From positions 124,001 to 188,000 of the forward strand of contig JAHLKH010000016.1 of NCBI GenBank assembly GCA_025526915.1: 64,000 nucleotides of DNA. The letters run 5' to 3'. Origin of the DNA: Entophlyctis helioformis (lineage: Eukaryota; Chytridiomycota; Chytridiomycetes; Chytridiales; Chytriomycetaceae). This document shows positions 11,010 to 22,044 of this stretch, one piece after another. Position numbers and translations under genes: made by a program. Below the pieces are notes generated by a model that worked only from the letters and a program-made list of their open reading frames with translations, had not been told where the DNA came from and did no database searches. Positions within the stretch are counted from its first letter, which is position 1. Each line of letters opens with the position of its first letter.

Positions 11010-14000
11010 ATGCAGACGCAGCAGCCACCGCAGACGCACTCGGTGTGGAGCGGCTTCCACAAGAAGGCGCTCAAGGAGCGGCAGACGCAGCTGCGGCTCG
11101 CCTTTCCGTCGCTCTTTGGCCCGCAGCCCTCTGTGTCTGCGTCTGCGGCTTCGTCGTCTGCGTCGTCGTCGTCGTCTGCGGCCGCGGCTTGCACGGCAGA
11201 CTCGCACGACGCGACGGCACCGCAGGCACATGCCGACCCGTTCCCGCTGGCCCCCATCCACAACGACGTGGCCGACAACATGATCGAGAACTGCGTGGGG
11301 TGCGCTGCCGTGCCTGTAGAAGGCTGCATGGCCTGCGTGGCTTTGTCTTTCCACACGCTCACACTCACGCTTACACTCACGCCTGCTCGCAGCACGCTCG
11401 GCGTGCCCATCGGCCTCGCCCTGAACTTTGTCGTCGACGGCGACCCGCTCGTCGTGCCCATGGTCATCGAGGAGCCGTCCGTCGTCGCCGCCGTCTCCGG
11501 TGCCGCCAAGACGCTGTGCAGCGCCTCCGTCTCCGGCCTGGGCTTCCACTCCCACACGTCCGACCGCAACGTCATCTACGCCCAGGTGCAGATGCTCGAC
11601 ATCCCCGACGCGTCCATCGACCGCGCCATCGACGCCGTGCGCGCAGAGTCCGACACCATCCTGCGCATCGCCAACGAGTTCTGCGCCAGCATGCAGAAGC
11701 GCGGCGGCGGGGCCATTGCCGTCTCGGTGCGCAAGATCAGGCGGTCGCGGCCCGTCTTGGTCGCCGCCTCTGCTCGGTCTGCCGCGGCTCCAGAAGCTCA
11801 ACGAGCCGTCGGCGATCCGGACCCTTCCCTTGCCAGCTACTGGCTTGTGGTGCATGTGCATATCGACGTGTGCGACGCCATGGGCGCCAACTGCGCCAGC
11901 ACGGTTGCCGAGGGTGTTGCCCCGTACCTGGCGCGCATCACGGGCGGCCGCATCGGATTCCGCATCGTCTCCAATCTGGCCACTGAGCGCATCGCAACGG
12001 TACATGCACGCCACGCCTGGGCTCTGGTGCTGCGCGCTCTTGGCACTACTGGACCAACGACTGACGCACTAAAGCAATCCACAGGGCAGGTTCCGTGTTC
12101 CAACAAGCAGGCTGGCATACAAGGGCGTGCCTGGCGATCAAGTGGCCGAGCGCATCGTCGAGGCCTACGAGTGGGCCTGCGACGATCCATACCGTGCCAT
12201 CACCAACAACAAGGGCATCATGAACGGCATTGACGCCGTGGCTGTGGCAACTGGGCAGGACTGGCGCGCCATCGAGGCGTCTGCCCATGCCTGGGCTGCC
12301 CTCGGAAGCCGCTTGGACGCAGCAACAAGCAGTACAGCAAACGCGGCCCGTGATCAGCCCTCGTCTGCATATCGCCCTCTGGCTCGCTACTGGATCGAAG
12401 CGCCATCCCCCGAGTCCACGCCCAAACCGTCCGACATTCGCGAGCCAATGCTCTGCGGAGAGCTGTCCCTGCCCATCTGTGTCGGCACATCGGGCGGCGT
12501 GCTCAAAACAAATCCCGTCTACCAGTACACGCTCGGCATGATGGGTCATCCGTCGTCAAAGCGGCTTGCTGCCATTCTGGCCTGTGTCGGTCTTGCTCAA
12601 AACTTTGCGGCTCTCCGCGCGCTGTCGACCGAAGGCATCCAGCGCGGCCACATGTCCCTCCATGCCCGCAACATCGCCATCGCATCGGGTGCTCCTGCGC
12701 ATGCCATCCAGGAATGCGTGGCGTACATGGTCGAGCGTGGACGCATCACCACGTTGGCTGCACAAGAGTACCTCGCCGCCCACCGCTTGCAGACACAGAT
12801 ATCCATGCTTGGTCTTCCTGGCTCGAGGGACTCTGCGTCTGCGCGTCGCATGTCCGTGCCGCTGTCCATGTTCTTTTTCGAGGAAACGCCCCTGCAGCTG
12901 CCATCGACATCATCCCATGCATCCAACGGACAGCCTGTAGCAAGCGACCGCGTGACGCTCAACATTGCGTTTGCCAGCTACTCATCGCAGCCGGTTCACA
13001 TTGAGCTCACGTCGTCGTCGTTGCTGGTGTCGCGCGATCCGCTCGTCGAGTCGCTCTTTGGCACCAAGAACTTTGGCTGGATCAATGCGGTGCCTGGCCT
13101 CCTCGACCGCGTCCAGCTGCAGTCCATGACAGGCGGGTCGCGCCGGTCCAACAAGATGCTGTCCAAGAAACTCAAGCTGCTGTCCGTCTTGCTCAACATC
13201 CTCACCCGCAGACTGCTGGCACTGCATCCAGAGGAAACGGACGAGTTTATAGAGTCTATTCTGGCCGTGGAGGATTCCAGCCGCAATGCTGGTGGCGGGT
13301 TCCGTTCGAGTGGGACTGCAAGTGGCGGGTCGGCTTCTGGCGCCGGGATCCCGCCATCAGCCTCGTTTGGGTATGGCCGGTCGCCGTCTCCAACACCGTC
13401 TCCGCTGGCTGCCATGCAACAGCGGCCAGCAGACGCGCCAGCAAATGGCGGCACGGTGCCGTCAGCTCCGCGTGGGCGGCTAAGGACCAGCAGCGCCGAC
13501 AGCGCGTCGAGCAGTCACTTTGCACGTCTCGACGCGAGCGGCACCAGTGGGATTGGCAGTGCTGTCGACGAGACACGCACACGCCACCTGTCCGACTCGG
13601 GTCTGTTCCGCGTGGATGCGTACAAGGCGATTGACAAGATCCGTGCACGCAGCGGACCCAATGCCGAAACGCTCCTCGTTGGCATCCCGCTGTTCCTGGC
13701 GCTGTGGCAAGTGTTCCAGTACCGCGTTTCCCAGTGGGTGGGCGACGCCTCACTCGCGCAAGACCTGCTTGACGAGCAGCGGCACGTCATCGAGACCCTT
13801 GTTGCCGTGTTGCCTGTTCCTGCCAACAGCGGCATTCCGACCGTGTCGCTTTCGGGTGCTGGTGCTGCCGTCAGTGTTGGTGTGGCGGACAAGGCGCTTG
13901 CACTGCAGCATGTGTGCAGTGTGCTGGACATGCACGCGGCGCGGTTCCAGTCCACGCTGTTCTTGCTGTGCGATGCAATCTCCATGGATGCGCCGGCAGC

Positions 14001-14475
14001 TGCATCGGATACGGGCGGCGCCAGCGCGTTTGCAGCTGATGGCGGCACGCGGCTGTGGACGCAGCAGCTGCGCGTTGTTGGGAAACGGCTCGGACGTGAG
14101 CAGGCGGTTGCGCATGATCTGGCTGCCGACCGTCTCCGGCGGGATCTTGAGCTTGTGCGGTCGCCTGGCGGCGGCGTGTCGCATTCGGGCGACCTGCGAG
14201 GGCCGGGCGTGAGGGTCGTGAACGCGTTCCTAAGCTGGCTTGTGGTGGTGCGCGGGTGGACGCTTGAGCAGGTGCTTCTGACGGACATGCGACGCGATGC
14301 GGGTGGTGTGAGTGGCGGGGTCCGTGATGCGATGACTGACTTTGTGCGTGATGTATCTCATGGCGACGCAGAGGACGATGATGGACTGGATTGGACGAGC
14401 GCAATGGGCGACGATGCGAAGCGGGTTGTGCGGCTGTACCGCAAGTATTACGATGTGCTTGACCTGTTTGAATGA
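11010..14475 (+). CDS. Class II (bacterial-type) HMG-CoA reductase with a long unrecognised C-terminal extension
   Basis: The enzyme interconverts HMG-CoA and mevalonate using NAD(P)H. About 1095 residues; introns 11300-11392 and 12000-12084 close in phase. Residues 1-500 follow class II order: MIENCVGTLGVP with catalytic Glu93, DAMGAN (258-263) nucleotide motif, RFRVP, NNKGIMNGID with Lys342, GQDWRA with Asp358, and GHMSLHARN with His488. Lys-to-Asp spacing (16) matches the Pseudomonas mevalonii enzyme. There are no N-terminal membrane spans, unlike the eukaryotic class I enzyme. The frame then runs on without a stop for about 560 residues: a beta-rich block (VTLNIAFASYSSQPVHIEL, WINAVPGLLDRVQL), a helix (KLLSVLLNILTRRLLAL), a Ser/Gly linker, and a helical domain ending LYRKYYDVLDLFE. 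The extension is unrecognised. A further short intron near 11740-11830 cannot be excluded. Class assignment is firm; bacterial transfer is inference. Confidence 0.88.
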
Positions 14476-14571
14476 AAACGAGGCTTGGCCTGAACCGCGC
14501 GTCACTTTGCAGCCAACAACAACGCGACCCGCAACAGGGCCGGCACGACGGGACAGACAGACGCAGAGACC

Positions 14572-15295
14572 ATGCGTGGTGTGTGGACGTCTATACTTGC
14601 GACGCTCGGCCTGCTGCGCAAACAAGCCAACATCCTGTGCGTCGGTCTGGACAATTCGGGCAAGAGCACTCTCTTGCAAACACTCAAACGACTCGTTGGT
14701 GTAAGTGTGTGGCTTGACCGCGGTCGCCGTCGCCAAAGCCAACTCACTCACACACACTCACACTCACACCCTCACACACTCACACGAGGACAGACGCCCG
14801 ACACGGACGAAATCGTGCCAACGGTCGGCTTCTCGGTCGACACGCTCATCACCGCGCGGCTCCACCTCACAGCCATTGACATGTCGGGCCAAGGGCAGTA
14901 CCGCGACCTGTGGCCCGTGTACTACCCCGAGACGGACGCTGTCATTTTCGTGCTCGATGCCGCGGACCGTGCCCGTCTTGTGACTGCGCGCGACGAGCTT
15001 GAGCGGCTGCTGGCGGACACGGTGCTGCAGAGACGGCGAGTGCCGATACTCGTGTGCGCGAACAAGATGGACGTCGAGGGTGCTGTTGGGGCGGCAGAGG
15101 CATCCGACGCGCTGGGGCTGGACCGTGTGCGCGATCGCGACTGGACCATCTGGTGGGTCGCTGTCTGTGGCCTCTGTGGCTGTCTGTGCATGCGCAGGCG
15201 GGCTGACTGCGTGCAGTGCGACAAATGCGCTGGCGGGCGAGGGCGTGGACGCCGCGCTCGAGTGGCTGCTGGCGGCCGTTCAACGCCGAAAATGA
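14572..15295 (+). CDS. ARL6: Small GTPase ARL6 (BBS3)
   Basis: ARF-like GTPase that recruits the BBSome to membranes for ciliary trafficking. The protein has the P-loop GLDNSGKST, the switch I threonine in PTVGFS, the distinctive ARL6 switch II DMSGQGQYRDLW in place of the common WDxGGQ, the NKMD guanine motif, and a CATNALAGEG SAK-like motif. The start MRGVWTSILATLGLL forms the usual N-terminal amphipathic helix, but Gly is not at position 2, so myristoylation is doubtful. Introns are 14701-14793 (CA-rich) and 15153-15216, and both close in phase. It lies just downstream of the HMG-CoA reductase gene on the same strand (96 bp). Its presence supports a ciliated or flagellated cell. Confidence 0.88.
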
Positions 15296-15376
15296 AGCAA
15301 AAAAGTTTTTCATCTAGTGGCTGTGCCAACAAAGCGGATTATTTTTGCCCGCTTTCTTGCATTCGTTTCAGCGCAC

Positions 15377-15470
15377 ATGCCTGCCGCTGGTGCCCGAGCT
15401 GCGGGCTCAACGAGGCAATCAACGCCAACGGCAGCAGTGATAACGACAACGACAACGACGACGACCGCAA

Positions 15471-15501
<31 letters not shown>

Positions 15502-16962
15502 GCCAGGCTCTGCCCTCTCGCGGCCGTCGGCAGCGTCCACCGTGTCGTCCACCAATGCCCGCCCGTCGCACGTCAGCTGGCGCACGGTGCTCCGCGGCAT
15601 CCGCCGGCTGCCCGCCCGCACCGAGACGGTGGTGCACTACCCCCGCCTCTTCGCATTCCTCCTCGTCTTCCTCATCCCGTACTCGGTCTCGGTCGCCACC
15701 GTCCTCCTCTTTGACGTCTTCGCCACGTACATCGGCCCGTCCGTCGAGTTCAACTCGGCCTCGATGGCATTCGAGTTTGGCTTCTTTGCGTTCCGGTACA
15801 GGCTCACGGACCCGGGGCCGGACGCCCTCGCGTCGCTCGCCGTGTATGCGACCGACTGGACCACCGTCACCTACGCGCACCTGTGCGGCACCGTGCGCTT
15901 TGCGACCAAGTGGGACCCCGGGCTGCTCGTCGATCCGAGCCTGTTTTGCTCGAGGATGTGGATGACCGTCCAGGCGGCCGAGGTCGCTGCGCTCGCCGCT
16001 GGCGCGGTCGGCGTGCTCCTGCTGCTGTACAACATGCTCGTGTGGTCGGGCCGCTCCCTGCTGCTGCGGCCGACCTTGTACAAGGACTCTCACGTTCGGC
16101 TGCTCCGCAAATGGTTCAAGCTGCAGATCAACATGGCGGTCCTGAGCCACATGGTGCTGCAGATCTATGCGTCGTCGCTTGTCATCTTTATTGCGGTGAG
16201 TGTTTCCTCGCTCTCTCTTCTCCCCTCTCCCTCCTGTCTGTCTCTCTTGGCTCGCATGCGGACACTAACGCGCACGTCGTCGAGCAGCAACAAGGCTACA
16301 TCCGATGGCCCCGAAACGTATGGATCCATTTCGGCATGTGGTGCGCAGTCTTCTCGTGGATCGCCGACCTCGTGTTCGTCATCCTGTTCTTCTGCTTTGA
16401 CCAGTTTACGTTCTTCCATACGCCCGTCGTCCCAATGAGCGACGCGGATATCGAGCGGGCACGACGCGAGGAGAGCGGGAATGCGGGCGAGAATGTCGAC
16501 ATGTCGGATGACAGCTGGAGCGAGAGCGAGAGCGGGAGCGGGAGTGACGACGGAGACGAGAGGCAGCGCGCCGTGGCAGCATACGTGGCGGTGCACGGCA
16601 GTGCGTCTGTGCAGCAGCAAGGGAGACGCGGCAGCGGCGATGCGCATATGCCGTCATCCAGCCAGCAGCAGAGCCATTGGACGGGTGGGTCCACACAGAG
16701 ACTCTCTGGTGTGGACGCGTCCAATGGGATGCTGCCGCCCATGGCGCAACGCAGTGTCCCTGTGCTGACTGCCACCGGCACGCCGACGCATTCAACGGGT
16801 CGCGGCGATGCAGGAGCCAGTGGTGCACACGCCTCGCATGCATCCGATGCCAAAGATACCCCCGTCGTGGTGCCCGTGCTAGCTCGGCATGCCGACCACC
16901 ACTACCACGCATCATCTTCTTCGTCGGCATCGTCCTTGTCTTTTTCGTCTACAGCCCATTAG
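15377..16962 (+). CDS. Four-span membrane protein of unknown function
   Basis: The first in-frame ATG is at 15377. A Thr/Ala/Ser-rich leader precedes four hydrophobic segments: FAFLLVFLIPYSVSVATVLL, AALAAGAVGVLLLLYNMLVW, a segment around NMAVLSHMVLQIYASSLVIF, and AVFSWIADLVFVILFFCF. Between spans 1 and 2 is a long loop with Cys and Trp residues (FNSASMAFEFGFFAF, TDWTTVTYAHLCGTV), probably lumenal or extracellular. The C-terminal third is a hydrophilic, acidic and Ser/His-rich tail. One intron, 16196-16284 or 16196-16287, is resolved only to within one CAG. Length is about 497 aa. I do not recognise the family. It converges with SPC25. Confidence 0.7.
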
Positions 16963-17054
16963 ATTATCCACGCATCTGTACCACATCTTCTGTTCATAGA
17001 TTCAATGCACTCCAAGTGGCAGGGAAAGAAAAGAGGGGCAGGGAGCAGAGACCA

Positions 17055-18671
17055 TCACAAGCGACGCACAGATCGGCTGGACTTTGTCGCAGCGACATGC
17101 GCAACAAACCCGCGGCGCATCGCCTTGATGAACGGGTACAGATCGCGCGTCGAGTTGAGCCATTCCATCCACCGATCCACGTTGGGCAGCATTGGCTTGC
17201 ACGACACCACTGGCCGGGCAACCAGAGTCAGGCTCCACGCAGAATGTCACATGTCACATGGCAGCGGCTGGTCATGGCAGGACTCACAGAGATACAGCTG
17301 GTCAGATACTCCGAGCTCGAACGAGTACTCCTTGTCATAGTCCATTTCGTTGATGTGCGTAAACACAAAGCTGATGATGTTGGCTGTGAAAGAGCACACG
17401 GTATCCGCCAGTCAGCCGCGTGTATCGCCCAATGGCCCCACAGGCACATGCGGTGCGCGATGCCAGCATACGTACACTTGCTGGTAAAGATACGCATCGA
17501 CAGCATCCGTTCGTACATTTCGAGATCCGGCGTCATCTCTGCCACCTTGTCGTCACGCTCGCGCCGCCTGTCTTCCAAGGCTGTGGTTTCGCGTAGCAAC
17601 TGTCAGCAGGATGGGGGACAATGCGGGCAGCAGGCGGCATGCGCGGCAACAGCAGATGCAGGGCACCTTGGCGACGCGACTGGATCTCGGCGTGCATCTC
17701 GTCGGCTTGACGGTGCAGGCTGTCGAGCTCGGCCTTGCGGCTGGCCTTGGCGACCGCCAGCTGGGCGATCTCTGCCTCCATGTCCGTCTGCTCTTTGCGC
17801 TGCCGCTCGTGCTCTGTCATCCACGATGCAGGCAGCGTCCGAGGGTGAGTACACGAGTGCATGGTGGCAGAACCGGCACGGAAGCGACTCGTTTGAACCC
17901 ACGTTGCAGCGAGTCCGCCTCGGCACTCTTGATGGATTCCAACTGAGCCGCGAGCTCGTTGCGCCGTGCTGTGGTGGTGGTGGTGGTGGTGGTGGTGGTG
18001 GTGGTGGTGGTGGTGGCGGCGTCAGTGCATGCAGCAAGCACGGACACGGCAGGCAAAGACAAGGAGCGGCGGCACGCACCGGCGAGGTCCTTGACGTCCT
18101 TGACAAACTGCGCTCGTGCGTCGGTCATGTCGCTGTGCTTGGCAAGCGTCCAGGCCTCAAACTGCTGCAAGAACGACGCACAGACCGTCTTGACGTCCAC
18201 AGGCACAGCCGCCGGTGTGACGCCTGCACTCTGTCCACTGCCAGCCGCAGTGCCAGCCGCCGCAACCAGACCACCGACGGCCTGGCGAGCACCAAGAGCC
18301 TGCGATGCAGACACGGCGGCAGCGGCGGTTACGGACGCAGCGGCCTTGGCGGCTGCCATAGACGGTCGGCCCGGCGTGAGTGGGTCGTAGCGAGACGGGT
18401 CTCTGAGGGGTGCAGGTGTGCGCGGAGGCTGCGTTGTGGCCTCGTTGTTGCTGTTGCTGTTGTTGTTGTTGTTGATGTTGGCACTGGCAGCACCAGAGCC
18501 TCCCAGCGGCGGCAAGAACGACACGGACGACGCTCGCAGCATCTTCGGTGATCTTCGGACTGCGCGTTGCGAGGACAAGTTGCTGATGAGCGAGTCGTCG
18601 AGGGATCGCGTGTGGAAAGGACAGAAAGCCAAGAGTCCTGGGGACGAGACCGGTGAGCTTGTTGGAGGCAT
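17055..18671 (-). CDS. SPC25: Kinetochore protein SPC25 (NDC80 complex)
   Basis: The C-terminal globular domain identifies it: NIISFVFTHINEMDYDKEY, then FELGVSDQLYL, then VSCKPMLPNVDRWMEWLNST and DLYPFIKAMRRGF. This matches the SPC25 fold that binds SPC24 and joins the NDC80 complex to the inner kinetochore. Coiled coil comes before it (ETTALEDRRRERDDKVAEM; EHERQRKEQTDMEAEIAQL). Exons: 18671-18080, 17968-17903, 17813-17667, 17599-17476, 17383-17288, 17209-17055. All junctions close except 17667/17599, where phases differ by one base (indel or unseen splice). The N-terminal 190 residues (Ser/Asn/Ala-rich with PLTPGRPS) are longer than usual. The first intron carries a GTG repeat. Confidence 0.88.
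17971..18016. repeat. (GTG)n trinucleotide repeat in an SPC25 intron
   Basis: Uninterrupted run of about 15 units directly beside the 3' splice site of the 17969-18079 intron. On the coding strand it is a CCA run ending in the acceptor CACAG. Confidence 0.9.
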
Positions 18672-18774
18672 GGCTGTTCAGCCGCGATGATCGCCATGCA
18701 CTGGCACTGGCACTGGCAGCGAGGACCAGATCTGCAGCCAGATTCATTGAGAGAAGAGTTGCAAGATACAGAGA

Positions 18775-20194
18775 CTACTGCTGTGGCGCTTCAAACGGAT
18801 TGCTGCCGCTGGAAGAAGACTCTGTTCGTCCAGCAGCAATCGACTGCTGCTTCGACCGCACGCCCTCAAACACGGTCATCATCTGCGTGACCATGCTCGC
18901 CGCGTCTGACACGTTGCCCGGCACAATGACCGTTGTGCCCTCCTTGGCAAGCTGCCCAAACGCCTGAATGTACTGCTCGGCAACAGCAAGCGCGACGGCA
19001 TCGCGGCCAGACGAGCCCTCCTTGCGGATCGACTCGGCCATGCGGGTGATGGCGCGCGCGTTGGCTTCGGCGCGCATGAAGATGGCCTGTGCCTCGCCCT
19101 CGGCGTAGTTGATCTGCTTGGCCTTGACGGCCTCGGACTCGAGGATCAGCGACTGCTTGTGACCCTCGGCCACGTTGATGGCTGCCTGTCTGATTATTGC
19201 GCCATGCAATGCAATGTGAGTCTGCGGGCTGCATCCATCCATCCGCGCGTTCATCCAACAGACAGGCAAGCACGCAAGCAAGCACGAATCGCGCACCTTG
19301 CACCCTCACTCTCGAGAATCTCTGCGCGCTTCTTGCGCTCAGCGCTGACCTGCTGGTGCATGGCCGTGACGACATTCTCTGGCGGCTGGATATCACGGAT
19401 CTCGTATCTGAGACACTTGATGCCCCAGTTGGCCGATGCGGCATTCATGGCCTCGACGATGCCCGCGTTCAGCTGAGACCGCTCTGCAAGCGTGCGGTCC
19501 AGAGTCATCTGGCCAATCTCTGCGCGCATGGTCGTTTGCGCCAGCTGCGACACGGCAAAGTCTGCGTCCTCGACGCCGTACGAGGCTTTGTAGGGATCGA
19601 CAACGCGGTAGTAGAGCACACCGTCGAGCTGCAGCGTGACGTTGTCCTGGGTAATGGCGTTCTGGGTGGGGATCTCGACAGCGACCTCCTTGAGGCTCTT
19701 GACGTACGAGACGGCGTCGAGCACGGGGATCAGGATTGCGAGGCCCGGCTCGAGAATGCGGTGGAACTTGCCCATGCGCTCGACGATCCAGGCCTCCTGC
19801 TGAGGCACAAACTTGACAATCTGGGTGGTGGAAGCGGAGGGTCAGTGGAGCATGAGCAGATGGCCAGATGGACACATGAGCACATGCACAAGCACATGCA
19901 CAAGCACGTTGGCACGCAGCAACCCACCGTGTTGACGGGCAGCGAGCGGCCGCCAGGGCCTGTGCCTGCAGCAATGCCGCCGCCAAAACCGCCAAAGCCG
20001 TTGGACGACCACGAGTCGGACAGCGCTCGGCCGGCATGGAAGCTCCGCGCCAGGGACGGCGTGGCAGCGGGCGTGGCCGCAGCCGAGCGGGCGGCTGCGC
20101 ATGGAGAGCGGGCCGCGAGTGCCGGGCAGGCAGCGGCAGCCAGCGGCGCGCAGGCAGCCGACCGAGCGGCGACGTGTCTGTGCAAGGCGAGCAT
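18775..20194 (-). CDS. STOML2: Mitochondrial stomatin-like protein 2 (SPFH/prohibitin family)
   Basis: Three exons (20194-19928, 19820-19297, 19189-18775) join exactly to 401 residues. The first about 60 residues are Ala/Arg/Ser-rich and lack acids (MLALHRHVAARSAACAPLAA; SLARSFHAGRAL), a typical mitochondrial presequence. The SPFH domain follows: VPQQEAWIVERMGKFHRILE, LDGVLYYRVVDPYKASYGV, RAEIGQMTLDRTLAER, WGIKCLRYEIRDIQPP, then the coiled helix AEGHKQSLILESEAVKAKQI and AVAEQYIQAFGQLAKEGTT. STOML2 organises cardiolipin-rich inner-membrane domains. It is divergently transcribed from the mS26-like gene, another mitochondrial protein. Confidence 0.93.
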
Positions 20195-20328
20195 GTTGCG
20201 TGTGTGATCGCCGTTTGTGGTTGCCAACGATCACGGACAGTTGGACGGCAACAACTACAACGACAACAACCGCAACAACAACCACCACAACAACAACCGC
20301 AACAACCACAACAACCACACACAGAGCC
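20195..20328. promoter_or_regulatory. Shared divergent promoter region of two mitochondrial-protein genes
   Basis: 134 bp between the STOML2 ATG and the mS26-like ATG. About 80 bp of it is an imperfect CAA/ACAAC-rich tract (20240-20318) without clear TATA boxes. Confidence 0.5.
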
Positions 20329-20756
20329 ATGCTGTCCCTCAGACCCACGGCGCTCTTGTCTGCGCTGCCGCATGTGCGGGCGGCTGCCCCGCATGCCCGC
20401 TCGGTCTCGGCGTCGGCTGCATCGGCTGCGTCGGCCAGCAGAGAATCAACGGCGGCGACCACGGCTGCGGCTGCACCGGCGACAAAGGCCAAGCCGGCGT
20501 CCCTGCGGGTCACCCACCCCCGCACGGTGTTCAGGAGCCAGATGAAGACGCTGCGCAGACAGTACCAGCTCGAGCTCGCCGAGCTGTCCGCCAAGCGTGC
20601 GTCCGACCACTCTGCCGAGGACTCGGCCCAGGACGAGCTCGTGCGCCGTGCAAAGGACATTGAGGCATTCCGCAAGCAGCGCGCCGCCTACCTCAAGGGC
20701 ATTGACGCCTTCATCGCCCCCATGAACGTGCCCACGCCTGTCGATGCCGTGCTCAA

Positions 20757-20787
<31 letters not shown>

Positions 20788-21396
20788 TCGCAGTCTGTCT
20801 TTACGTCCAAGCGCCAGTCCCTCCGGGGCGATGCCAGCAACGCCGATCAGGGCAACCCGCTCGACGCCGTGTTCGAGGAGCGCAAGGCTCTCTGGCGCTC
20901 GTACATCGACACCCGTCGCGCTCGCCGCTTCCAGAACCTCGCCACGTTCAGATCCACCGAGTCCGAGACCCGCATGGACTCCCTCACGTACCTCTTCCAC
21001 TCGGCCGCCAACTTTGTCACCTACTCCAACATGGAGGAGAAGCTCGAGACCGCCGTCCGCGTGTCTGGAAGCGTCAACAACCCTTCCATCAACGAGCTCC
21101 TCGCCTCGGCCAACCAGCAGGAGCTCTCGGGCGAAAGCAGCTATTCCGCGTCGACGTATGGCCAGGTGTCCCCGAGCCCCATCGGCATGCGGTCGGCACT
21201 GGGATCGCCGTCGGCCAAGGACCGTCGCGAGCTGGCTCTGAAGAACGCGCTGCTGGGCACGACCAACAATGACCAGCTGGATGCTCGCGCCATCCGCGAA
21301 AAGCACGAGGCTCGTGCACGGATGATGGCGGATGCCGATGGACATATCCCCGACAGCGAACTGCCTTCGTTTGCCAAGAAGCCTGCCCAGGCTTGA
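20329..21396 (+). CDS. Probable mitochondrial small-subunit ribosomal protein mS26 (PET123/MRPS26 type)
   Basis: Single-exon 355-residue protein starting MLSLRPTALLSALPHVRAAA, a mitochondrial targeting sequence. The middle has a long charged helix (FRSQMKTLRRQYQLELAELS; RRAKDIEAFRKQRAAYLKG) and a later helix ending in ANFVTYSNMEEKLETAV. That last motif resembles mS26 (N-F-I-T-x-x-N-L-E-x-x-v-E-A), which sits in the body of the mitochondrial 37S/28S subunit. Fungal homologues are called PET123. A TCG run (about 20757-20790) encodes poly-Ser. The C-terminal 100 residues are not recognised. The family call rests on this weak but well-placed motif plus the presequence. Confidence 0.5.
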
Positions 21397-21507
21397 GCCC
21401 TATTGTCGCCATGCCGTTGGGTTTGTCTGCCTGCACGTCTGCATGTCTGCACGTCTGCCACTTTAAAAATGAATGCCGTTTCCCACATTCCCACAAGCTT
21501 GGCACAT

Positions 21508-21984
21508 ATGCGCGTCGTCTTCAACGTTGTTGCTGCTGTTGCTGCCGTTGTGGCCCTTGCTTTGCAGCCAACCGTCGCCGCCTGGCCGCTTGTTGCCGAC
21601 CCAACACCAACCACCGAGATGAGCCCTCGCGAGCCCATGACCAACACAAGCATTCCATCGCCCATTCCCATCGACATCACGCCCACTTTACCCGGCAACC
21701 TCACGCTCGGAATGCCGTGCGGCGGCATCGCGGCAGCCATCTACCGCTGCCAGCCGCACCTCGAGTGTTTTGTGGCCAACACGCTCGTGTCTGACGCACA
21801 AGGCGTGTGTATCGACCCCCACACAACACGCTTCCGCGGCCTGGGCGACAGCTGTGGTGGCCGGCGCATGTGGATGCACGCTCTGCAGGACGTGTGTGGT
21901 GTTGGGCTTGTTTGCCGCAGCTGGTCGGGCCGCGACGGTGGACGCGGTGTGTGCGTCGCCATCACGTTTGAGAACAGTGAATGA
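21508..21984 (+). CDS. Small secreted Cys-rich protein with two similar modules
   Basis: 158 residues. A signal peptide is clear (MRVVFNVVAAVAAVVALALQ, cleavage likely after TVAA). A Pro/Thr linker with one NTS and one NLT sequon follows. Two modules share the pattern C-G-G...C...L-x-C...G-x-C: MPCGG...YRCQPHLECF...GVC and DSCGG...DVCGVGLVCRS...GVC. The four cysteines in each probably form two disulfides. This spacing recalls short EGF- or dickkopf-like folds, but I do not assign a family. Single exon, with its end close to the left edge of duplication copy A. Confidence 0.6.
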   Translation: MRVVFNVVAAVAAVVALALQPTVAAWPLVADPTPTTEMSPREPMTNTSIPSPIPIDITPTLPGNLTLGMPCGGIAAAIYRCQPHLECFVANTLVSDAQGVCIDPHTTRFRGLGDSCGGRRMWMHALQDVCGVGLVCRSWSGRDGGRGVCVAITFENSE

Positions 21985-22044
21985 ATCCACCGTTTATCAT
22001 GACTCTCATTCATCGGTATGATGCTACAAATACGGGGGCATGTT

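Noticed and set aside
11045..11986. Long open frames on both strands over the HMG-CoA reductase 5' part
   Set aside because: Arg/His-rich shadow frames caused by high GC; only the frame with catalytic motifs is real.
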